From: Liolophura sinensis
Taxonomy: Eukaryota > Mollusca > Polyplacophora > Chitonida > Chitonidae
DNA length: 64,000 bases
Assembly: GCF_032854445.1 (NCBI RefSeq)
Contig: NC_088297.1
Location: 24,997,127 to 25,061,126, forward strand
Direction of reading: 5' to 3'
Of this stretch, positions 32,926-44,800 are shown one piece after another. The position numbers and the translations under genes were made by a program. Below the pieces are notes generated by a model. That model did no database searches and was not told the DNA's origin. It saw only the letters and a list, made by a program, of their open reading frames with translations. Position 1 is the stretch's first letter; every line of letters begins with the position of its first letter.

Positions 32926-35900
32926 GAATTAAGTAAGGCTGGATTCTCAGGCCTTATGTTCAGAACAACAGCAAAGGATTTCCTTATTCTTTTACTCTTA
33001 GAAATCCATAACACACATTTTAGTTTTTCTCTTCCATTCATAGTGATTTACTTAGTATGTGAAAATCATCTTATTTAATCATTTTTTGTTGTAAACATTA
33101 TTCTATAACCAGTATCAACTTTGCTGACAACCATAATCACAAATTTTGTACATTTTAAAAATCCAAAGAGAAGAAAGTCCAGAAGACATTGCCACAGTCT
33201 ACTGCCGCCGCCAATACCTCTAGTCTTACATGTCATCATTTCTTTGTCATCATCATACAGAGTTGTTCATTCTTGTTTCACCACTGTACAGTTTTTGAAG
33301 AATTTTTTGTTTTGACTGAACAAAGGTTGCAAAGAGTGTTTTACAAGTGCATTTACATTTTAGACAAGAGTTCTTGTAACTCGTGGTTAGTTACTGGTTT
33401 GAATCACAACTCTACAATTCAGCAAATTTAGAATTACGTTTGTTTGCATTTTTATTTCATTTGCAACTTTCACATTGACACTTATTCATTTTAGAAGTTA
33501 CAATTTGCAATAGTTGCATCGAAAAACTTTCGTGGCACATAACGTATCCCTACAGTTGCATGTTTAAGTCAACTATTGTTCTGTTAAAATATTTGGCAAT
33601 CATTCCATTTTACATCATTACTAAAAATCACAATTTGTTTATCAAAACTCCATTTTGAAAAGATAAATTTCATCTTCTGCTCACTTTAATTGAACAAAAG
33701 GAATTTTTTCACAAGTGTTTTTTTTTGGGGTTTTTTTTTCAGAGCTACTGATTATTTGAGGATAGCATTGATAAAGCGCTATATATAAAATACATATTTT
33801 TTTCCTCCTCCAGAAAGAAATAGGGTGACCGGATACTGTTGTTTGTTTGATACAGGAAGTTTCTATTGAGTGTAGTGTTTGTTTTGTACTGTATGCAGTG
33901 CAGGGTCAGGCAGGTGTGGTGTTCGCTGACAGACGCGCGGGAAAGTTAAGAGCTTCACCTGTCCTATGCTAATGTACCTCCCCTTGCATGTACAGGTAGA
34001 TAAGTGAACCGCTGTAACTGCCTCATATGTTACTGTCTGATAAGTGAAACCGCTGTAGCTGCTCATATGTTACTGTCTGATACAGAAGTAAAACAGTTTA
34101 ACATAAATGATGAACTGTAACAGCTCACCGGTGTCACTTGCAGGAATGCAATATTTTTTTTTTTTTTTTTTTTTTTTTACATAAAAAGAGAAAACTGGAT
34201 ACGTATATATAATCTAAATCAAATCTACAGCCTATTGATGGTCATTCAGACTAAACCCCAGACGCCCATCCCCCCCCCCTTTTTTTTTCCCCAATAGCAC
34301 CCCTCCCCCTTTCTTCCTTACATCTCCTGGAATTCAAATTCTTAAGATTGGATCAAAACATCAATGAAATAAGAAAACAAATGTCGTGTGGCATCCCAGT
34401 CTGTGCTTGTTACATGCGTACATATTGTAAAGAAAGTTTCTACTCTTTTGAGGCAAGTTCTGATTAATTCTATAACCGTTTCTGTTCTCAAATGCCAGTG
34501 TAATCATTTCTATATCAGACATTTTTTTAAAGCTGATGCTCAGTTTTATGAGAATGTCATTTAGTTATAAAAACATGAATTCAGTTTTTTTTTTTTTTTA
34601 ATTTGCATTAAACAAAAAAAACAAGCCGTTCATTTGCACTCTTTGAGAACCAACATTTATTGTCTTGTACAGGCCACATGTAGAACTGTACAGAAGCTGC
34701 CCTGATCCTCACCTGTATACTAATGTTAAATTTCACCTGGCCAAAGGAGATGAGTTGTTTATCAAGAAGCAGGTATTCTTCAAAAACCCACACCTGTTAC
34801 AGCCTCCTCTTCTAACTGTAACTTTTTCTCTTACCTGCCTCAGCGTGCACCCCCCCCCCCCCTCCTCCGTACTATGTTTGTTTGGCAGGCACTGTTCCGG
34901 TTCACTGAAACATCTGGATTTGCACCTGCCGAGCAGAAGCTTGTCTGACGCATTGTTGTTAAGATCACATCCAAGATTATGTTGACTTGCATATTTTCTC
35001 CTGGTAAAGCGTCTGTGAGATCGTCTTGAGATCGTCTCAGATGGCAGTTTATTTGGACAAGTTGCCCGCAGGCTGTATGGCCGACTGTACAGTGAGAATA
35101 CATGCATTTATACAGGTCATTGCTCAAAAACAAAATCATCACACTAACTGGCAAGCAAAGTTAAGCGATGCAGACTTGTTCAAGATGCTTATTAATTGGA
35201 ATTAATGAATATGTAATGTGAGCCTTAATTTCGCTGTGTTCTCAGTCGTTTTTATTCTTGTATTTTTTGCTTTGCTTGGTTAAGATGATAACTTTCATGC
35301 AATGTTTAGGACATGTACAGGTGTATTCATAGTAAACAAAGCATGCATATTTAGAATTTACACCATTAATTAGGTCAACTTTTTATGGAATCTTTTTTTT
35401 GTCTTGTCTTCTAACTTGAAATCCACTTCTTTTTGATTCAGATTTTTGTCCTTAAATCCGCCGTGTTTTGTGTTGTACTGATCTGGTTATAATTAAAACG
35501 TGACATCTTACAGATTTTTAAATCTTTAAAATTTTACTTTTAATTTCCACAAGAATCTTAGTTTGGCCTTATGACAAAGGAAATTATTAGACTTTTTGTT
35601 TTCAATTTTAATTTTTGCACTCTGTCTCTAACTTGATGAGGTTGAATAACAGTTCAGAGTCAGTGGACTGCCAGAGAGTCACAGTCAATTCTACTTGTGC
35701 ACAAGTGGACTCAGGTGCTTGTTAAGCTTTATCAAGGCGTGAATTTTTTAACTTTTTTTTTCTTTTTCCGGAGCAATAATGCAAGATGGAAATTATATTC
35801 ACTTTCAAATCTTGTCCCGTGTTTGACCATCGTTTGCAGCAGATACATCCTTAGCATTCAGAATTCATTTCATTATGTGTGAGTGATGCATGAAGCTTAC

Positions 35901-36015
35901 TTTGGGTGTCACAAAATTGATGACCTTAAGCTTTACAAATTTTAGTTACGTGTTCACAACAAACATAGCTATTGTCTGATAACTTCTGCACTCCCCTAAA
36001 GGGGAGAAAACGTTA
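32926..36015. other. Intergenic stretch with homopolymer tracts
   Basis: Contains a T-run of about 29 at 34150-34179, C-runs near 34271 and 34849, and several shorter T-runs. Short frames (for example 34665-34985) have no family likeness. No gene is supported. Confidence 0.4.
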
Positions 36016-36018
36016 CCA

Positions 36019-36298
36019 TTGTACATGTACTTGTATGGTTGGCCATTTTTCATCTTTGTCATTTCCGTACATAAGGTGACTTGTTTGTTTGTGTATATGT
36101 ACTTATATAGTTGGCCATTTTTCATCTTTGTCATTTCCGTACATAAGGTGACTTGTTTGTTTGTGTATATGTACTTGTATGGTTGGCCATTTTTCATCTT
36201 TGTCATTTCCGTACATAAGGTGACTTGTTTGTTTGTGTATATGTACTTGTATGGTTGGCCATTTTTCATCTTTGTCATTTCCGTACATAAGGTGACAT
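36019..36298. repeat. 72-bp tandem repeat, nearly 4 copies, almost identical
   Basis: GTATATGTACTTGTATGGTT, GGCCATTTTTCATCTTTGTC, ATTTCCGTACATAAGGTGAC, TTGTTTGTTTGT. Only one or two substitutions separate the copies, so it is recent. Both strands keep an open frame (72 = 24 codons) without stops, but hydrophobic peptide repeats of this kind are not known to me as a protein. Confidence 0.95.
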
Positions 36299-39200
36299 TG
36301 AGTCAGTGTATATGTAAGTCTGCATGAATCCCATCCCACACTTTCTCCAATCATTAATATTATACTCATCGTCTTTTTGGATACATTTATCCTTAAATTT
36401 TACTGGTTAGTGTTTTTTTGTAGCTCTTAGATGAGGATATTCTTTGATGGAATGTTCCATTGGCCAGATTTTTGCATTTAAAAAAACTGTACATAGAAAT
36501 TGCATTTGATTGTTACTGTTGTTGTTATTGTTGCTATGGCAAACATGCTTTTTGGTTTATTATATATATATTGGAATTTCTTGATATGTAAAGGGAATGT
36601 TTCTTTAAAATTGAGTTTTAAAAACAGAAATGTAGCCAAACATTTTTTTTCTGTCAAGTGACTTTGAAAAGAATAACAGAGGAGCCTTCAGTGAGTCTTC
36701 CTTTGTGTCATTTTCAATCCACATATGATTTTTTTACATTGAGTGGTCTTTGCACCACCTTTCTCAGACTGTTAAGGGGACATAACTCTTGGAGTGCTTT
36801 CCTCTAAGTGCGGTTTATTGAATACGCCAGGTAGTTCGAATGGTAGGAAATACAACAAAGGTTTCTGAAATTATTCCAGAGGAGTGAATAATGACTTGTT
36901 TGTTTACTATAATAAGTTTTAAACAAATGAAAATAAGGGGAAAAAATTCCATGTTAGTATAAAACCTGGAGTAGGGCCTATGTGAAATTTTCACGCTGAA
37001 TATGCTGAATGATAGGTATCTCAGTTACTGCTGCTTTGTGTAAAACTACTGCTGATGTTGATTTTTATACAGTGATAAGGTGTAAATTAGATTGATTCCG
37101 TAATAATCCAATTGGCGTGTTGTCAATTACGATTTCTCGAGACCTGTGTGCTAAGTTTGCATAATTGTTTATGACCTCTGGGAAGCCGGTGACTCAGTAA
37201 TTTCCAGACGACACATTTTTTCTTTTCACTTTTTGGTGATGATGATTTTTTTTTTCTCTCTTTTGTAAGAAAATTTAACAGAAACCTTGAAATTATGCCA
37301 CTAAATATGAAACCATGTTAAAGGATGTTTGTAGACAACTTTAAGGTTGTTATATGTTACATTCAATTTGTAATTGTAAAAAACACAAAAAAAAGAAAAC
37401 AAAAAAAAAATTTGCATGTTTGTAGGAAAAATTCTAAACTTTATGCCCAGTGCAGTTGGCTGAGAATTTCTCAAAAATTCTGAATTTTTTTTTTCTTAAT
37501 TGAAGTCATATCCAGGAAAATGTCAACCAGTTACCACGGTGACTTGGTGAGAACATCAGGTTGATCTTGTGTCGGCAGCTATTTTCCAGGCCCCCCTGTG
37601 GGAATTTATTACCATTTATTGTGACCTTGTATTTCTTTAGGTTTTGTTTGAATTTTAATGTCAAGTTTTGAGAATTAAATGTTTTTTTTTTTTTGTCTTT
37701 TTTCCCCAAGAATTGATGTTACCGGTGATAACTCAAATCTCGGTATCTGTATAACGTGCATGTAGTCCACTCATTCATCAAGTACGGAAAGCCATCATCA
37801 CAAGGATCATTTTGTTGTTAAGAGAAATGGAGTTTTTTTTCCATTCAACATATGTTTGTTCACACTTTAAAGCAAGTGTTTGTATATACATGTTATAATT
37901 GTTGAAGTAGCAAAAATATATATATATATATATATACACAATATAGATATATAAGTGTTCATGTATATAAGTACCATAGTGCGTATAGGTGCTTTTCGTA
38001 GATCGTCATTGCATTTTACCCAATCTTAGGCAAAGTAGTCATTTTATACAAAGAAACACAAAACCTGCTTGATATATTACTTTCATTGACACTTGTGCTA
38101 AAGCCTTGCATTTGTGCTGAATTTTGAAAAAAAAAGAAAAAATGGGAAAGCAAATTTGTGCTATATTGCGAGAGTTTTTGTGCAGATAATTGTGTTGTTG
38201 TGCTCAGTCCAAATTATACCGTGTAGTGTTGGAATAAAATGGTGCAGATTTCATAGAAGCGATGTGCTCATTCAGACTAAATGTCTTTGTAATATGAAGG
38301 CAATGTGAATTTTACAAAAAAAAAATGGAAGAGGAAAAAAAGAAAACAGCTCGTACTGGAAAATGTGTTCAGTGCTTTTGGGAAAGTTTATAAAAATGTT
38401 CATGTCCAAAGATGCTCAGGTGTTTCAAAACTTACTTACAATATCCAAAATAGTGATTTCAATTTTTCAGTCATGAACCTGAAATCTGTAGGCAGCAATG
38501 TGTGTAGATTTATTTCTCTTTACCAAAGTAAAAAGTTTACCAAAATATGTAGTTGGTAATAGTTTTACAACATTACAAAAATGTGGTGATGTCCACTTGT
38601 GACTAGACACAGCTAAAGAAGATGCATTTGAATCTGTGCAACTGGCAACAATCATTGAAAATTTTAATTGTTTTATTTTGATGGCTTTTGACTTATGGTA
38701 CATGTATTTAAAACTATGAAAATAGGTTAAGTTTTCTTTTAATTCATCACAGGTTTGTCAATCTCCATGTTACCTCACCATGTAATGAAGTGGAGATGTC
38801 AGACCAGAAAGGGAGATAACTCCTCTGTCATGACCATTAAGCTTTTGATTCGCATACTCTCTAACCTTATTAAAAAGTCATTCATTATATAATGATTAAG
38901 ATTTGGCCTTCATGCTTCTGAACCAGAAACTAACCATGGAGATCATATTTCTGGATCTGAGGAATATTTTGATCTGAGGAATATATCTGATCTCAGAATA
39001 TTTTGTTAGAAGAAATCAAATGTATATGACAAGCTAAGGCATGCTCAGTCTGAACATCCCACAACTTGAACCATAACCACAACAACATGGTGTTAAAACT
39101 GCTGCTGACAATGCCCACAACACGATGGGAATATTTTTCTGTTCAAACTTCTGTTCAGGAGTAAGAATGGCAGTAAGATATTAGAGCCACTGGTTTCATG

Positions 39201-39700
39201 CTCATTCTGTTTAAGGGTACATATTTAAATCACATTTTTTATCATTTCATAAACATTTTGGTTTAACTGTCAAAAAAAATTCAATCACAAATATTAAACT
39301 GATTATGATGATGTGGTTGCCATGTTCAAGTTGCACACATTAAATGTCCCAGCCCAAAACCTTCTACACATCAAACACTAACAGGCATAACTCAGTGCTG
39401 TTTTGAAAACAAGTATATAAGGTCTAATCCAGGTGTGCACTGAAAAATCCAGGTGTGCATTGAAAAATCCAGGTGTGCACTGAAAAACTTGATATTGGTA
39501 TTCTGACAATTCACAAGTTTTGATTAGCTGTGTCTTGTCACACATTTTCACGGTTCCCCTGTGTGTCCAAAAAATAAGGACAGGATTCATGGAAACCCAC
39601 TTAAATGCAACGTTCTTGTAAAATCCTCAGGACCTGATATTTTTACTTCAAAAAGGAAGCTAAAGTTAGTGTGTTTGACGTGAGACATTGTGGTAAAACC
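36299..39700. other. Intergenic stretch
   Basis: Holds a TA run at about 37917-37936, T- and A-runs, and two copies of the dispersed AAGGGAGATAACTC-type motif (36774-36790 and 38807-38823). A 23-bp triplet repeat (ATCCAGGTGTGCACTGAAAA-type) lies at 39427-39488. No gene is supported. Confidence 0.4.
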
Positions 39701-39711
39701 TATCTGTGTTA

Positions 39712-40745
39712 CTTGTTCAACACCATGTTGGTAGCTACTTGTACAACAACATGTCAGCAGCTACTTGTACAACACCATGGTAGGAGCTGTTTGTACAACA
39801 CCATGTTAACAGCTACTTGTACAACACCGTGTTAGTAGCTGCTTGTACAACACCATTTCAGCAGCTACTTGTGCAACACCATGTCAGCAGCTACTTGTAC
39901 AACACCATGTCAGCAGCTACTTGTACAACACCATGTCAGCAGCTACTTGTACACCATGTCATCAGCTACTTGTACAACACCATGTCAGCAGCTGCTTGTA
40001 CAACACCATGTTTGCAGCTACTTGTACAACACTATGTTAGTAGTTGTTTGTACAACACCATGTCAACAGCTACTTGTGCAACACCATGTTAGCAGCTACT
40101 TGTACAACACTGTGTTAGTAGTTGCTTGTACAACACCATGTCATCAGCTACTTGTACAACACCATGTCAGCAGCTACTTGTACAACACCATGTCAACAGC
40201 TACTTGAACAACACCATGTTAGCGGCTACTTGTACAACACCATGTTTGCAGCTACTTGTGCAACACCATGTTTGCAGCTACTTGCACAACACTGTTAGTA
40301 GTTGCTTGTACAACACCATGTCAACAGCTACTTGTGCAACACCATGTTAGCGGCTACTTGTACAACACTGTGTTAGTAGTTGCTTGAACAACACCATGTC
40401 ATCAGCTACTTGTACAACACCATGTCAGCAGCTACTTGTACAACACCATGTCAGCAGCTACTTGTACAACACCATGTCAACAGCTACTTGTACAAAACCA
40501 TGTCAACAGCTACTTGTACAAACACCATGTTTGCAGCTACTTGTGCAACACCATGTCATCAGCTACTTGTACAACACCATGTTAGCGGCTACTTGTACAA
40601 CACCATGTTTGCAGCTGCTTGTACACCACCATGCTATCAGGTACTTGTAAAGTTCCATTTCGACAGCTTGTTGTACACCATGGCTTAAGCTATTTGTACA
40701 ACAGCTTGATTGAAGTTACTTGGATATCACCATGTTAGCAGGTGT
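39712..40745. repeat. 26-bp minisatellite, about 39 copies
   Basis: CAACACCATGTCAGCAGCTA followed by CTTGTA repeats with C/T, A/G and GCAG/ACAG/GCGG variants. Longer cassettes (TTAGTAGTTGCTTG-type every few units) recur, pointing to multi-unit duplications. Plus-strand open frames up to 112 codons are array by-products. Confidence 0.95.
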
Positions 40746-41272
40746 CTGAGTACAGTTACTCAGGTGGTATAGTAGGTAATAGCACCACATCAACACATGG
40801 TATCCACATGTTCTGCATCAACTTTCTATTTTGCCAGTGAAGTGTAATGTGTTACTTCCCTTTTCGTAGGGCGATATTCCATAATTTGACATTTCACCTC
40901 CTGAATTTGATAACCATTTCCTATGGGTTTGTTAACTTTTTTTTTTTGTATTTCCAGTTTTTGAAGTTATACGAAAAAGATTCATCTAGGATTTTTAACG
41001 TGTACAAAGTTGTTTTTTCAAAATCGAGCTCTGTTTAGCGAGTTTGTAAGATATGTAGTCTTGTTATTACTATAAAGTGCTGTTGATTCTGTTTGAAATT
41101 TATGACAACTTGTACCTCAAGTGTTGGGATCTACTTCTGAAAACTGAATATAAAGGGCAACTTATGCTTGCATTGTTAATTGATTGTAGTCGATAAATAA
41201 AACACAATAAAAAGGGCCTTACTTTGAAGGGCAATCAACTGGAATTCTGTTGTCTTTGTTATCAAAAGTTTC
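40746..41272. other. Intergenic stretch
   Basis: AT-rich, with AATAAA-like words at 41192-41212. No gene is supported. Confidence 0.4.
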
Positions 41273-41573
41273 AAGTTATTTCTTCGAAGTCAGGAAACCC
41301 TGGATCACATCTAGGTTGGGTCATGCCAAAGACTTGATACATGTTGCAGCCTTGAAACAACACTGGTTGGTGTCAGTATAATGTGACTGGGTAGGGTGTC
41401 ATGTCTGGTGTCTTTGACATAATACTGCAGTGGCAACAGCACTTTGGTGTCATGGACTCGCCCTGCCACATGAAGACACAGTATATGTACGCAGACCTAA
41501 TCACCCCTCGTCATATGATTGAACAATTGTTAAATCGTTAAATCCCAAGCATTCATTCATTCTAAGTTATTTC
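41273..41573 (+). mobile_element. SINE family B, 5'-truncated, with 10-bp target duplication
   Basis: AAGTTATTTC at 41273-41282 and 41564-41573 flanks the element. It keeps the part after box A (GTCAGGAAACCCTGGATCAC), the body (GTGACTGGGTAGGGTGTCAT, CATAATACTGCAGTGGCAAC) and the ATTC tail. The sense copy at 48325 aligns along its whole length. Confidence 0.85.
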
Positions 41574-41675
41574 CTGGCTGTGGGAGATAAGGTCTTGGCG
41601 ATGCAGTTGCCATGTCTAGTTTTATTCAAATGGGTGGGGATTCAATCCCAGCCTCCAATAAAGTTTGGAGATTTT

Positions 41676-41858
41676 CTTGCCTCCTTGGCAGACTAGTTAG
41701 GGCTATGTGGCAGCATGAGCATCACATCAGTGTGATTGCTGTGACTTCAAAGTTCAGTTCATGATGGCTTCCTCTCAGCTTGTGCATCTCCAGGTAACCT
41801 ATGGATGGTCGTGGTTTTCTTCAGTATGGGGAAAAACACCAAGCAAATAAATTCCTGT
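41676..41858 (+). mobile_element. SINE family A, degraded copy
   Basis: GACTTCAAAGTTCAGTTCATGATGGCTTCCTCTC-type head words, then GGTAACCTATGGATGGTCGTGG, then AACACCAAGCAAATAAAT. The 3' tail abuts the large 40-bp minisatellite. Confidence 0.55.
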
Positions 41859-41861
41859 CTC

Positions 41862-44800
41862 CGCTAGCTGAGCGTTGTAGTCATGTGGGCCGTTCTGTCT
41901 CCTCTAGCTGAGTGTTGTAGTCATGTGGGCCGTTCTGTTTCCTCTAGCTGAGCGTTGTAGCCATGTGGGCGGTTCTGTCTTCTCTAGCTGAGCGTTGTAG
42001 CCATGTGGACCATTCTGTCTCCTCTAGCTGAGCATTATAGCCAAGTGTGCCATTCTGTCTCCTCTAGCTGAGCGTTGTAGCCATGTGGGCCGTTCTGTCT
42101 CCTCTAGCTGAGCGTTGTAGCCATGTGGGCCGTTCTGTCTCCTCTACCTGGTCGCTGTAGCCATGTGTGCCATTCTGTCTCTTCCAGCTGAGGGTTGTAG
42201 TCATGTGGGCCGTTCTGTCTCCTCTAGCTGAGCGTTGTAGCCGTGTGGGCTGTTCTGTCTCCTCTAACTGAGCGTTGTAGTCATGTGGGCTGTTCTGTCT
42301 CCTCTAGCTGATCCCTGTAGCCATGTGGGCCGTTCTGTCTCCTCTAACTGAGTGTTGCACTCATGTGGGCCGTGGTGTCTCCGCTAACTGAGCGTTGTAG
42401 CCATGTGGGCCATTCTGTCTCCTCTAGCTGAGCGCTGTAGCCATGTAGGCCGTTCTTTCTCCTCTAGCTGAGTGTTGTAGCCATGTGGGCTGTTCTGTCT
42501 CCTCTGAGCGTTGTAGCCATGTGGGCTGTTCTGTCTCCTCTAACTGATTGTTGTAGTCAGGTGGGCCATTCTGTCTCCTCTAGCTGAGTGTTGTAGCCAT
42601 GTGGGCCATTCTGTCTCCTCTAGCTGAGCGTTGTAGCCATGTGGGCCATTCTGTCTCCTCTAGATGAGCGTTGTAGTCATGTGGGCCGTCCTGCCTCCTC
42701 TAGCTGAGCGTTGTAGCCATGTGTGCCGTTTTGTCTCTCTTGCTGATCGTTGTAGCCATGTGGGCCGTTCTGTCTCCTCTAGCTGAGCGTTGTAGCCAAG
42801 TGGGCTGTTCTGTCTCCTCTAGCTGAGCGTTGTAGCCATATGGGCCGTTCTGTCTTTCTTGCTGATCGTTGTAGCCATGTGGACCATTCTGTCTCCTGTA
42901 ACTGAGCGTTGTAGACATGGGGGCCGTTCTGTCTCCTCTAGCTGAGCGTTGTAGCCATGTGGGCCATTCTGTCTCTCTAGCTGAGCGTTGTAAACATGCG
43001 GGCTGTTCTGTTTCCTCTAGCTGAGCGTTGTAGCCATGTGGGTCGTTCTGTCTCCTTAAGTTGAGCGTTGTAGCCATGTGGACCGTTCTGTCGCCTCTAG
43101 CTGAGCATTGTAGCCATATGGGCTGTTCTGTCTCCTCTAAGCGTTGTAGCTATGTGGGCCGTTCTGTCTCCTCTAACTGATTGTTGTAGTCAGGTGGGCC
43201 GTTCTGTCTCTCTAGCTGAGCGTTGTAGCCATGTGGGGCCGTTCTGTCTCCTCTAACTGACTGTTGTAGTCAGGTGGGCCGTTCTGTCTCCTCTAGCTGA
43301 GTGTTGTAGCCATGTGGGCCATTCTGTCTCTCTAGCTGAGTGTTGTAGACATGCGGGCTGTTCTGTCTCCTCTAGCTGAGTACTGTAGCCATGTGGACCG
43401 TTCTGTCTCCTCTAGCTGAGCGTTGTAGTCATGTGTTCCGTTCTGTCTCCTCTAGCTGAGCGTTGTAGCCATATGGACTGTTCTGTCTCCTCTAGCTGAG
43501 CATTGTACCCTTGTGGGCCGTTCTGTCTCCTCTAGCTGATTGTTGTAGCCATGTGAACCGTTCTGTCTCTCTTGCTGATCGTTGTAGCCATGTGGGCCGT
43601 TCCGTCTCCTCTAGCTGATCGTTATAGCCATGTGTGCCGTTCTGTCTCCTCTAGCTGAGCGTTGTAGCCATATGGACTGTTCTGTCTCCTCTAACTGAGC
43701 TTTGTAGCCACATGGGCTGTTCTGTCTCCTCTAACTGAGCGTTGTAGACATGCGTGCCGTTCTGTCTCCTCTAGCTGAGCGTTGTAGCCATGTGGGCTGT
43801 TCTGTCTCTCTAGCTGAGCGTTGTAGACATGCGGGCTGTTCTGTCTCCTCTGGCTGAGCGTTGTAGCCATGTGGGCCGTTCTGTCTCCTCTAGCTGAGCG
43901 TTGTAGCCATGTAGGCTGTTCTTTCTCCTCTAGCTGAGCATTGTAGCCATGTGGGCTGTTCTGTCTCCTCTAACTGATTGTTGTAGTCAGGTGGGCCGTT
44001 CTGTCTCCTCTAGCTGAGTGTTGTAGCCATGTGAGCCATTCTGTCTCCTCTACCCGAGCGTTGTAGCCATGTGGGCCGTTCTGTCTCCTCTAGCAGTACT
44101 GTAGCCATGTGGGCCATTCTGTCTCCTCCAGCTGAGCGTTGTAGCCATGTGGGCCGTTCTGTCTCCTCTAGCTGAGCGTTGTAGTCATGTGGGCCCTTCT
44201 GTCTCCTCTACCTGAGCGTTGTAGCCATGTGGGCTGTTCTGTCTCCTCTAACTGATTGTTGTAGTCAGGTGGGCTGTTCTGTCTCCTCTAGCTGAGCGTT
44301 GTAGTCATGTGGGCTGTTCTGTCTCCTCTAGCTGATCGTTGTAGCCATGTGAGCCGTTCTGTCTCTCTTGCTGATCGTTGTAGCCATGTGTGCCGTTCTG
44401 TCTCCTCTAGCTGAGCGTTATAGCCATGTGTGCCGTTTTGTATCTTGTGCTGATCGCTGTAGCCATGTGGGCCGTTCTGTCTCCTCTAGCTGAGCGTTGT
44501 AGCCATGTGTGCCGTTTTGTCTCTCTTGCTGATCGTTGTAGCCATGTGGGCCGTTCTGTCTCCTGTAGCTGATCGTTGTAGCCATGTGGGCCCTTCTCTC
44601 TCCTCTAGCTGAGAGTTGAAGCCATGTGTGCCGTTTTGTCTCTCTTGCTGATCGTTGTAGCCATGTGGGCCGTTCTGTCTCCTCTAGCTGAGCGTTGTAG
44701 CCAAGTGGGCCGTTCTGTCTCCTCTAGCTGAGAGTTGTAGCCATGTGTGCCATTTTGTCTCTCTTGCTGATCGTTGTTGCCATTTGGGCCATTCTGTCTC

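Noticed and set aside
34665-35154. Overlapping frames of about 100 codons on both strands
   Set aside because: They include a C-run, overlap one another in several phases and match no family. No splice context was seen.
39817-40688. Several plus-strand frames of up to 112 codons
   Set aside because: All are phases of the 26-bp minisatellite.
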